The notes under the pieces were generated by a model. The model saw only the letters and a list, made by a program, of their open reading frames with translations. It was not told the DNA's origin and made no database searches. Position numbers and translations under genes: made by a program. Of a stretch of DNA of 5,802 nucleotides, positions 1-5,068 are shown piece by piece. The DNA comes from Phycisphaerales bacterium (GTDB lineage: Bacteria > Planctomycetota > Phycisphaerae > Phycisphaerales > SM1A02). Location: positions 1 through 5,802 of the forward strand of contig JAGQOI010000392.1 of NCBI GenBank assembly GCA_020427625.1, given 5' to 3'. How positions within the stretch are numbered: the first letter of the stretch is position 1; each line of letters starts with the position of its first letter.

Positions 1-701
1 CCGAGCGCGAACGCCCGACGGGTCACGTCGTTGAGGCGGGCGACGGTGTCGCCGTCGAGGCCGATCGTCGCGGCTCGCTCGTCGAACGATGCCGCGTCCA
101 TCTTGTCGCGACGGTCGAGCAGTTCGAACACCGCCTGGAGTCGATCGTCGGCGACGCCGAGATGGCGCAGGATGTTGCTCACCGCGCCGCGATGGCTGAT
201 CCGGATCTGGGTGATCGCGGGCGTCAGGCCCATGCGGTCGAGCACGCCGGCGCCGACGGCGATGACGTCCGCGTCCGCCGCGGCCGTCTCGTCGCCGAGC
301 ACGTCGACGTTCCACTGGATGAACTCGCGGAGCCGGCCCCGCTGGGGACGCTCGGCCCGGTAGTGGTTGGGGATGCAGAACCACTTCGTCGGTCGGGCGA
401 GGGCGGCACCGCGGGCGGCGGCCATGCGGGCGAGGGTGGGCGTGAATTCCGGACGCAGCGCGTAATCGGTCTCGCCTCCGGCGCGACGGAAGCTGAACAG
501 TTCGGACACGATGCCGTCGCCGCTCTTGGCGGTGTAGAGTTCGAGGTGTTCGAAGGTCGGGCCCTCAATCTCGTCGAACCCATGGTCGATGGAGACGGAG
601 CGCCAGATGCCCTCGACGTGACGTCGGATCGCCATGTCCTCGGGGAAGAAGTCGCGGGTGCCCTTGGGGGCCTGGAACTTGTGGGTCGGGGCGGCTGCCA
701 T
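1..701 (-). CDS. hisS: Histidyl-tRNA synthetase, N-terminal part (runs off left edge)
   Basis: This class II aminoacyl-tRNA synthetase charges tRNA-His with histidine in the cytoplasm. The visible 233 codons are open from ATG at 701 and give about half of a normal ~420-450 residue enzyme. The N-terminus has the HisRS opening KFQAPKGTRDFFPE (residues 8-21). Motif 1 lies around GFDEIEGPTFEHLELY (41-56). The core element LRPEFTP is at 82-88. Motif 2 is YRAERPQRGRLREF (114-127), keeping the Arg and the GR turn expected of an active synthetase. The retained residues favour HisS over the HisZ paralogue, but the C-terminal anticodon-binding domain lies outside the window, so HisZ is not fully excluded. 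An ATG at 706 is out of frame. No Shine-Dalgarno precedes 701, and a TACACT hexamer sits 7 nt upstream, so the mRNA may be nearly leaderless. It is divergent from lepB. Confidence 0.93.
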   Translation of the reverse strand, partial: MAAAPTHKFQAPKGTRDFFPEDMAIRRHVEGIWRSVSIDHGFDEIEGPTFEHLELYTAKSGDGIVSELFSFRRAGGETDYALRPEFTPTLARMAAARGAALARPTKWFCIPNHYRAERPQRGRLREFIQWNVDVLGDETAAADADVIAVGAGVLDRMGLTPAITQIRISHRGAVSNILRHLGVADDRLQAVFELLDRRDKMDAASFDERAATIGLDGDTVARLNDVTRRAFAL

Positions 702-707
702 GGCATG

Positions 708-713
708 AGTGTA
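708..713 (-). promoter_or_regulatory. Possible -10 element for hisS
   Basis: Reading the minus strand, TACACT (a TANNNT-type -10) ends 6 nt before the hisS ATG. The usual 6-8 nt spacing would put transcription start at or next to the start codon. No good -35 hexamer is seen at 16-19 nt upstream. Weak motif evidence only. Confidence 0.25.
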
Positions 714-753
714 CCCGCCCGTCGTCGCCCGCTCCCGACGGATCGGGACGGGC

Positions 754-759
754 TATCAT
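754..759 (+). promoter_or_regulatory. Possible -10 element for the lepB operon
   Basis: TATCAT differs from TATAAT at one base and lies about 38 nt upstream of the lepB ATG in the 95-bp gap between divergent hisS and lepB. No convincing TTGACA-like -35 is present at the right spacing. An activator or alternative sigma factor could be used, or the match is chance. Confidence 0.28.
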
Positions 760-783
760 CCGTCGACGTCCGCGTTTCGTTCT

Positions 784-788
784 GGAGG
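784..788 (+). promoter_or_regulatory. Ribosome binding site deciding the lepB start
   Basis: GGAGG lies 8 nt before ATG 797. A GTG at 788 in the same frame overlaps this site and so cannot be served by it. This fixes the start at 797. Confidence 0.7.
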
Positions 789-796
789 TGTGCCGC

Positions 797-1573
797 ATGA
801 CCGAGAAGCCCGAGATGTCCGCCGGTTCGGTCGGCGCGTCACCCGCGGGCGCGCCCGCCGGCGCGCCCGACGATGAGCCGCGCACGATGAAGACGATGCT
901 GCGTTCGCTGTGGCGTGGGTGGATCAAGCCGATCGGCCTGGTGGTGCTCGTGCTGACGTGCGCCCGGTCGACGGTTGCGGACTGGAACGACGTGCCGTCG
1001 CAGTCGATGGAGCCGACGATCCTCGTCGGGGACCGGATCTTCGTGAACCGGCTGGCGTACGGTCTGAAGGTGCCGTTCACGACCTGGCATCTGGCGACGT
1101 GGAGTGAGCCCCGCCGGGGCGAGATCATCGTGTTCTATGCGCCGAAGAACGGCAAGCGGATGGTGAAGCGTGTCGTGGGCGTTCCCGGCGACCGGGTGTC
1201 GATGCGGAACAACCATCTCATCATCAACGGCGAGCCGGTGTTGTCGCGTCCGATCGACGGGTCGACGGTGGACGTGCCCGACCTGTCCGACCCCATGCCG
1301 CTGGACTTCCGTCTGGAGAACTTCGGGCCGGACGTGCACATGACGATGTTCCAGCCCGGTCGCGTCGCGAAGCGCACGTTCCGCGAGATCGTCGTCCCGG
1401 ACGGACGGTACTTCGTCATGGGCGACAACCGCGACAACAGCGGCGACTCGCGCGAGTTCGGGCTCGTCCCCCGCGAGCAGATCCTCGGCCGCGCGGTCGC
1501 CGTCGCGATCAGCCTCGACCGCCGGAACAGCTACGCGCCGCGGTGGGAGCGGTTCTTTCACGGCATCGAATGA
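797..1573 (+). CDS. lepB: Signal peptidase I
   Basis: This membrane-anchored serine protease cuts signal peptides from exported proteins using a Ser/Lys dyad. The 258-residue product starts with an Ala/Pro/Gly-rich cytoplasmic tail (about 8-28), then a single short hydrophobic anchor (about 43-56). The catalytic domain follows: box B is PSQSMEPTI with nucleophile Ser70, box D is RMVKRVVGVPGD with general base Lys124, and box E is GDNRDNSGDSR (209-219). All essential residues are present. The insert between boxes D and E, with ENFGPD at 174-179, resembles Gram-negative-type enzymes, but only one N-terminal transmembrane segment is seen where E. coli LepB has two. The start at 797 is chosen for its GGAGG at 8 nt. 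The stop TGA overlaps the next gene's ATG as ATGA, so the pair is probably one operon with translational coupling. Confidence 0.95.
   Translation: MTEKPEMSAGSVGASPAGAPAGAPDDEPRTMKTMLRSLWRGWIKPIGLVVLVLTCARSTVADWNDVPSQSMEPTILVGDRIFVNRLAYGLKVPFTTWHLATWSEPRRGEIIVFYAPKNGKRMVKRVVGVPGDRVSMRNNHLIINGEPVLSRPIDGSTVDVPDLSDPMPLDFRLENFGPDVHMTMFQPGRVAKRTFREIVVPDGRYFVMGDNRDNSGDSREFGLVPREQILGRAVAVAISLDRRNSYAPRWERFFHGIE
847..868 (+). repeat. Inverted repeat inside the lepB 5' coding region
   Basis: Perfect 9-bp arms, GGGCGCGCC (847-855) and GGCGCGCCC (860-868), flank a 4-nt loop about 50 nt after the start codon. The stretch encodes the Ala-Gly-Pro repeats of the N-terminal tail. It would form a very stable mRNA hairpin, but low-complexity GC-rich coding alone could produce it. 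Confidence 0.55.
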
Positions 1574-2820
1574 CCTGGCGTCGCCGACTCGTCGCGGGCG
1601 CGGCTCTCGTGGCGCTGGGGATCGTCACGACGGTTGCCGTTGCGTGGGCGTGCGCCGGCCTGACGCCGCGGTACGGGGCGCCGGACGTGTTTGGATTCCC
1701 TCTGGCAATCTGGTGGGCGCCGGGCATGCGGTATGCGATCGGTGATCCCCGAGAGGGCGCCGGCGTTCTGGCGAGAGCCCGTACGGAAACGGATGTGGCC
1801 GAGTCTGACTGGAGCACGTCGGATCCGCTGATGGTCATCGACAGCCGCGGCTGGCCGTGGCCGGCCCTCTACCACCGATTCGTGCTCGCAGAAGACGGCT
1901 CCGCCACCCCCGGCCTGGTCCGTCGCGTGCTGATCCCGCCGCTCGCTGATTTCGGTGCGGCGAAGGTCACGGTCACGGTCGCGAGCATCGACCAGTGGCT
2001 CGTCCCCCTGCGGATCGAGTGGATCGGCTTCGGGCTCGATGTCGTCGTGTTCACGATGCTCTGGGCGGGACTCGCGGCGACTCGCCGGCCGCTGCGTGCT
2101 GCATGTGCGCCAATGACGTGGCGCGGGCGCGCCGGACTCGTGCTGCTGGCGGGCGCGCTCGGATTCGTCACGACGGTGGCGGTGGCGCAGGTCGCCGCCA
2201 CGCGGCCCCCGCCGGTGCGCATCGCGGACGAGTTGGTCGATGGTGGGTCAGCCGAGGACTGGATCGTCGGATACAGCATGGCGCCCGGACGCTCGCGGTG
2301 CTGGGCTCGAAGGTGGACGCACGGCGTGCCGCCGGGTGTCTTCCGGTCATGGGCGGAGGCATTGCCCTATTGGGCGCACGCGGTCCGACCACCGATCAGC
2401 GACGAGACCGCGCGCGCGGAGTCGGGCAACCGCGTCACGATTGCGACCGGGTGGCCGATGCGGGCGCTCTCGGCCAGCGCGTGGCAGGACACAAGTGCCG
2501 ACGGCATCGTCACTGCGCATCAAACCGGGATCGAACTGTCGCCGGCCTTCGCGGCGCCGGGCCCCGGGCCCGTTCTCTACTGGGACTTCCGCGCGCTCCC
2601 CACGCGCCCGATCTGGCGGGGCTTGATCGTCGATACCCTCGCTTTCGGTCTGCTCTGGCTCATCGGCATCGCGTGGGTGGTGCGCATCCGGACCATTCCC
2701 GCGCGACGGCGGGTTCGGTCCGGGCGGTGCGGCGTCTGCGGGTACGACCGTCGCGGCGCGCCGACGTGTTCCGAATGCGGCGCGGACGCGGCGGCGGTCG
2801 CCGCGCGATGGCGGATCTGA
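1570..2820 (+). CDS. Internally duplicated membrane protein with C-terminal zinc ribbon, function unknown
   Basis: No specific function is recognised. The 416-residue product has two related halves. Half A (1-181) has TM1 at about 7-29, an exported domain and TM2 at about 148-170. Half B begins at Met182 with MTWRGR and has TM1 at about 188-210, an exported domain and TM2 at about 350-371. The first 29 residues of the halves align without gaps with 16 identities, including VTTVAVA in both. Each half also has a GWPxxAL motif (94-100 and 294-300). A basic stretch (about 372-386) leads to a ribbon with Cys387, Cys390, Cys400 and Cys403 and the sequence CGYDRRG, a tail I associate with planctomycete membrane proteins. 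It is presumably cytoplasmic and probably binds zinc. The ATG at 1570 overlaps the lepB stop (ATGA), so expression is likely coupled. The export topology and zinc binding are inferred. Confidence 0.82.
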   Translation: MTWRRRLVAGAALVALGIVTTVAVAWACAGLTPRYGAPDVFGFPLAIWWAPGMRYAIGDPREGAGVLARARTETDVAESDWSTSDPLMVIDSRGWPWPALYHRFVLAEDGSATPGLVRRVLIPPLADFGAAKVTVTVASIDQWLVPLRIEWIGFGLDVVVFTMLWAGLAATRRPLRAACAPMTWRGRAGLVLLAGALGFVTTVAVAQVAATRPPPVRIADELVDGGSAEDWIVGYSMAPGRSRCWARRWTHGVPPGVFRSWAEALPYWAHAVRPPISDETARAESGNRVTIATGWPMRALSASAWQDTSADGIVTAHQTGIELSPAFAAPGPGPVLYWDFRALPTRPIWRGLIVDTLAFGLLWLIGIAWVVRIRTIPARRRVRSGRCGVCGYDRRGAPTCSECGADAAAVAARWRI

Positions 2821-3237
2821 TCACCGAGCCATCGCGGGATCGAGCCAGGCGTCGGCTTCGATCTCCACCAGCGCGGCCGGGTCGACGAGAGCCGAGACGC
2901 CGAGCAGCGTGTTGGCCGGGCGGATGTCGGTGAACGTCGGTCCCATGACGGACGCGATCTCCTCCCAGCGTTCGATGCAGGTCGTGTAGATGCGGACGCG
3001 GGTGATGTCGGCGAGCGTCGCGCCGAATGCGCCGAGGGCGTCGGCGATGCGCTCGACGCAGCGTCGGGTCTGGGCGTCGAGGCCGGGCGGATACGTGCCG
3101 TCGGCGTTGATCCCGACGCATCCGGCGACGTGAATGGTCGGGCCCGTTCGCACGGCGCGGCTGTAGCCCATGCGGGGTTCCCACGGCGTGTTCGTGTCGA
3201 GTCGTTCGCGGCCGGGCGATTGGACGATCCGCTGCAT
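2821..3237 (-). CDS. RidA/YjgF/UK114-family protein lacking the catalytic arginine
   Basis: The Rid fold forms cytoplasmic trimers. RidA itself hydrolyses reactive enamine/imine intermediates such as 2-aminoacrylate. This 138-residue product shows the family pattern: AGCVGINADGTYPPG (38-52), RCVERIADALGAFGATLADITRV in the helix-strand region (59-81), and the C-terminal RPANTLLGVSAL...VEIEADA (106-130). In E. coli RidA the corresponding segment reads PARSxVEV, with Arg105 binding the substrate carboxylate. Here that residue is Asn109. Known Rid subfamilies without this Arg generally lack imine deaminase activity, so the substrate is unknown and it should not be named ridA. ATG 3237 is chosen because AAGGAG lies 7 nt upstream; an in-frame ATG at 3291 has no such site. 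It is convergent with the duplicated membrane protein and shares the stop palindrome at 2818-2823. Confidence 0.88.
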   Translation of the reverse strand: MQRIVQSPGRERLDTNTPWEPRMGYSRAVRTGPTIHVAGCVGINADGTYPPGLDAQTRRCVERIADALGAFGATLADITRVRIYTTCIERWEEIASVMGPTFTDIRPANTLLGVSALVDPAALVEIEADAWLDPAMAR

Positions 3238-3244
3238 CGACGGG

Positions 3245-3250
3245 CTCCTT
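3245..3250 (-). promoter_or_regulatory. Ribosome binding site deciding the Rid-family start
   Basis: AAGGAG on the minus strand is 7 nt before ATG 3237. It selects this start over the in-frame upstream ATG at 3291. Confidence 0.75.
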
Positions 3251-3265
3251 CGGGTGCGATCGGAG

Positions 3266-3295
3266 GCGACATCCTCACGGAAGCGCGGCAATAAT
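3266..3295 (+). promoter_or_regulatory. Possible promoter for the sigma-factor operon in the 217-bp divergent gap
   Basis: The gap 3238-3454 holds one clearly AT-rich patch (about 3288-3332). On the plus strand GCGACA (3266-3271) and AATAAT (3290-3295) are spaced 18 nt and match the sigma-70 hexamers at four and five of six bases. This would leave a leader of about 150 nt before ATG 3455. The same patch on the minus strand gives a weak CATTAT for the Rid-family gene. Nothing else recognisable is seen in the gap. Confidence 0.28.
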
Positions 3296-3454
3296 GATGG
3301 TGCGGCGTCGCGATTTGGTCGAATTTGCTCCGGGAATCGGCGCAGGACGCGGGCGTGAGCCGCGTAGAACTTGGAGCGGAGCGGTCCCCGTGCGGACCGG
3401 TCGCCTCGACGTTCTCACCCCGGAGGCCGCGTTCCCGTGTTTCTGGATGGCGGC

Positions 3455-4159
3455 ATGTCACAGACGGACTGGGGTCTGATCCACGAGGCCGGCGCGGGCG
3501 AGGGTCCGGCGTCGGAGCGTGCCATGGAGAAGGTGGCGCGCCGGTACTGGCCGGCGATCTACACCTTCATCCGGCATCGCGGCTACAACGTGGACCGGGC
3601 CTCGGACCTCACGCAGAAGTTCATGACGGACGTCGTCATGGCGCGTCAGTTGTGCGCGACGGCGGATCCCGAGCGAGGCCGCTTCCGGGCGCTGCTCATG
3701 ACGTCGCTGCGGAACTTCGTCCACCAGGAGGCGCGACGGTCGTCGTCGCCGACGCACGGGGGACGGACGCTGAGCATCGACGACATCGGACTGTCCGCGG
3801 CGCTCGTCGACGACGACACGCCGGAGTCGGCGTTCAGTGCGACGTGGGCGGTCATGCTCGTGCGCCGGGTGCTCGCCCGTCTGCGCGAGACGTGTCTCGC
3901 CGACGGGCTGGAGTCGCACTGGACGGTGTTCGACCGGCGCGTCGTGCGCCCGCTGCTGCTCGGCGAGGAACCGGAGTCGTACCTGAGCCTCGTGGAGCGA
4001 CTCGAACTCGACGGCGCCGGCCAGGCGTCGAACATGCTCATCACGGTGAAGCGACGGTTCGCCCGTGCACTGCTCGATGAGATCGCGTTGACCGTTGATG
4101 ATCCGACCATGATCGAGGACGAACTATGCCTACTCCTGCGCGATCTGGAACGTCCGTAA
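3455..4159 (+). CDS. ECF-like sigma-70 family factor with diverged region 4
   Basis: The 234-residue product most resembles the short ECF-like sigma factors of planctomycetes and acidobacteria. It opens with the characteristic SQTDWGLIHEA. Region 2 then covers about 24-93: RRYWPAIYTFIRHRG (core binding), ASDLTQKFM (49-57, the usual AxDLTQxFF) and ADPERGRFRALLMTSLRNF (70-88, the -10 recognition/melting area). A poorly conserved linker (about 94-125) leads to a helical segment with AVMLVRRVLARLRE (132-145). The C-terminal YLSLVERLELDGAGQASNMLITVKRRF (176-202) occupies the region 4 position but is a weak helix-turn-helix, so DNA binding at -35 is uncertain. ATG 3455 is chosen because family members begin just before this W-L motif; an in-frame upstream extension to 3371 has no homologous look. 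The ribosome site is weak. It overlaps the next gene by 34 nt. Regulon unknown. Confidence 0.82.
   Translation: MSQTDWGLIHEAGAGEGPASERAMEKVARRYWPAIYTFIRHRGYNVDRASDLTQKFMTDVVMARQLCATADPERGRFRALLMTSLRNFVHQEARRSSSPTHGGRTLSIDDIGLSAALVDDDTPESAFSATWAVMLVRRVLARLRETCLADGLESHWTVFDRRVVRPLLLGEEPESYLSLVERLELDGAGQASNMLITVKRRFARALLDEIALTVDDPTMIEDELCLLLRDLERP
4115..4118 (+). promoter_or_regulatory. Ribosome binding site within the sigma-factor gene for the downstream gene
   Basis: GAGG lies 7 nt before ATG 4126, inside the last codons of the sigma-factor gene. It supports a real start in the overlap and translational coupling. Confidence 0.55.
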
Positions 4160-4605
4160 GGACCCAGCGCGAGGTCCTCGCCGAAGTGCTTCGGTGGGCG
4201 ACCGAGAATGCGAGCGATCCCGCGACGGCCGCGGCCGACTGGCTGGCCCGCGACATCGATCCGAACATTCGCAGCGCGGCCGACATGGTGAGTTCACCCT
4301 TCATCCCCCTGTCGACGCTCAAGCGGGCGAAGAACGTCTTCAAGACCCTGCTCGTCGCGGGCGAGACCGCGGAGGACCGTCTGCTCGGCGCCAACCTGTA
4401 CGTCATGTCGATCGCCGCGGCCCTGGTGTTTCACGACGTGCGGATCAGCCGCCAGTCCAGCCGCGCGCTGCGGCGGGCGCTGCGGCGGGTGCTCGAGGAC
4501 ACGACGGTTCCGGAGATGGTGCACGAGACGGCGTATCGCGCCATCAGCCTGCTCGATCAGCAGGGCGAGCGCGACGACCCGATCGCGTACGACGTCGACG
4601 ACTGA
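4126..4605 (+). CDS. Small helical protein coupled to the sigma factor, function unknown
   Basis: I do not recognise a named family. The 159-residue product has no signal peptide or clear membrane segment and appears mostly helical. An N-terminal helix (about 12-42) is followed by PFIPLSTLKRAKNVFKTLL (58-76), ETAEDRLLGANLYVMSIAAALVFH (80-103), the basic segment ISRQSSRALRRALRRVLED (107-125) and a final helix (about 128-146), then an acidic tail ending DVDD. Its ATG lies inside the sigma-factor gene with a 34-nt overlap and its own GAGG, so the two are almost surely co-translated. The related sigma factors I know are often next to Ser/Thr kinase genes; here this short protein takes that place. 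A role as a sigma-factor partner (anti-sigma, co-activator or chaperone) is inferred from context alone. Codon use matches its neighbours. Confidence 0.78.
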   Translation: MPTPARSGTSVRTQREVLAEVLRWATENASDPATAAADWLARDIDPNIRSAADMVSSPFIPLSTLKRAKNVFKTLLVAGETAEDRLLGANLYVMSIAAALVFHDVRISRQSSRALRRALRRVLEDTTVPEMVHETAYRAISLLDQQGERDDPIAYDVDD

Positions 4606-4629
4606 TCCCGGTCTCGCGTTGCGCGGCGA

Positions 4630-4995
4630 TCAGCGCGGCTTGAGGACGGCGTGAAACTGCTCGGAGACGAGCACGAGCGTGCCGTCGTCCGTGAACCGGT
4701 AGAGCACGTCGTAGCGGTGGTCCGGCTGGGTGACCGTGAACATGCGTCCGTGGACGCGATAGCGTTCGTTGTCGCTCACGGCGATGGTGCCGTCGGCGTC
4801 GCGGGTCGTGGTGGTGAGTCGTCCGTCGCGGGCGAACTCGACCTCGATCGCCTCGGCGTCCGGTCGCGTGGAGGCGAGGACCTTGACGACGTCCCACGAC
4901 GTGCCGCCGAGCGGCGCGGTCGACTGGCAGCCGCCGGCGCAGAGGGTCGCGACGACGAGCGAGCCGAGGCCGAAGCGGAGTCTCGTGATGCGCAT
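4630..4995 (-). CDS. Small putative lipoprotein, beta-rich, function unknown
   Basis: The 121-residue product begins MRITRLRFGLGSLVVATLCAGGC, a basic n-region and hydrophobic core ending at Cys23. The residues before it (Ala20-Gly21-Gly22) make an imperfect lipobox because -3 is Ala rather than Leu/Val/Ile, so lipidation is likely but not certain. A tether (24-30) leads to a compact domain starting GTSWDVVKV (31-39), with alternating strand-like stretches EVEFARDGRLTTTT, ERYRVHGRMFTV, HRYDVLYRF and GTLVLV. This resembles small lipocalin-like or META-like barrels, but I cannot assign a family. ATG 4995 is fixed by AGGAGG at 7 nt; the frame stays open upstream without signal features. It is convergent with the sigma partner gene (24-nt gap, no evident terminator) and divergent from the CYTH gene. 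Confidence 0.83.
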   Translation of the reverse strand: MRITRLRFGLGSLVVATLCAGGCQSTAPLGGTSWDVVKVLASTRPDAEAIEVEFARDGRLTTTTRDADGTIAVSDNERYRVHGRMFTVTQPDHRYDVLYRFTDDGTLVLVSEQFHAVLKPR

Positions 4996-5002
4996 GGGTC
5001 TG

Positions 5003-5008
5003 CCTCCT
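5003..5008 (-). promoter_or_regulatory. Ribosome binding site deciding the lipoprotein start
   Basis: AGGAGG on the minus strand lies 7 nt before ATG 4995. It is a near-ideal site and rules out the longer open frame upstream. Confidence 0.78.
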
Positions 5009-5059
5009 GAAGTGCGGCGCGAGCGTACCATGGTCGTCGTGACCGGGCAACGTTCTGCC

Positions 5060-5064
5060 GGAGG
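5060..5064 (+). promoter_or_regulatory. Ribosome binding site for the CYTH gene
   Basis: GGAGG is only 4 nt from ATG 5069 but 7 nt from the adjacent in-frame GTG 5072, so either codon may be used; the products differ by one residue. An in-frame ATG at 5030 lacks a site. Confidence 0.6.
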
Positions 5065-5068
5065 CGTC

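Noticed and set aside
1..701. HisZ (ATP phosphoribosyltransferase regulatory subunit) rather than HisS
   Set aside because: Motif 2 keeps the synthetase residues (RAERPQRGR), which HisZ proteins usually lose. Final exclusion needs the part outside the window.
162..800. Long plus-strand open frame opposite hisS
   Set aside because: It is the antisense shadow of a clear HisRS reading frame in GC-rich DNA. Its translation is low-complexity, Gly/Glu/Arg-rich, with no family pattern.
839..1561. 240-codon minus-strand open frame opposite lepB
   Set aside because: Arg/His/Val-rich shadow of signal peptidase I, with no ribosome site or recognisable domain.
1995..2933. 312-codon plus-strand frame overlapping the duplicated membrane protein
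   Set aside because: Arg/Ala-rich frame-shadow that runs across the stop into the antisense of the Rid gene. The membrane segments and Cys ribbon are all in the other frame.
3371..3454. Longer N-terminus for the sigma factor
   Set aside because: The 28 extra residues are Arg/Pro/Gly-rich, and related sigma factors begin at the W-L motif just after Met at 3455.
3294..3479. Small ORF in the rid/sigma gap
   Set aside because: Overlaps the sigma start in another frame, has no ribosome site and its translation has no protein-like pattern.
4606..4629. Terminator between the convergent sigma-partner and lipoprotein genes
   Set aside because: Only 24 nt, with no stem of useful length and no T-run on either strand.
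4769..5068. Longer N-terminus for the CYTH protein
   Set aside because: It would overlap the lipoprotein gene on the other strand. The CYTH domain begins within ten residues of ATG 5069, which has a GGAGG.
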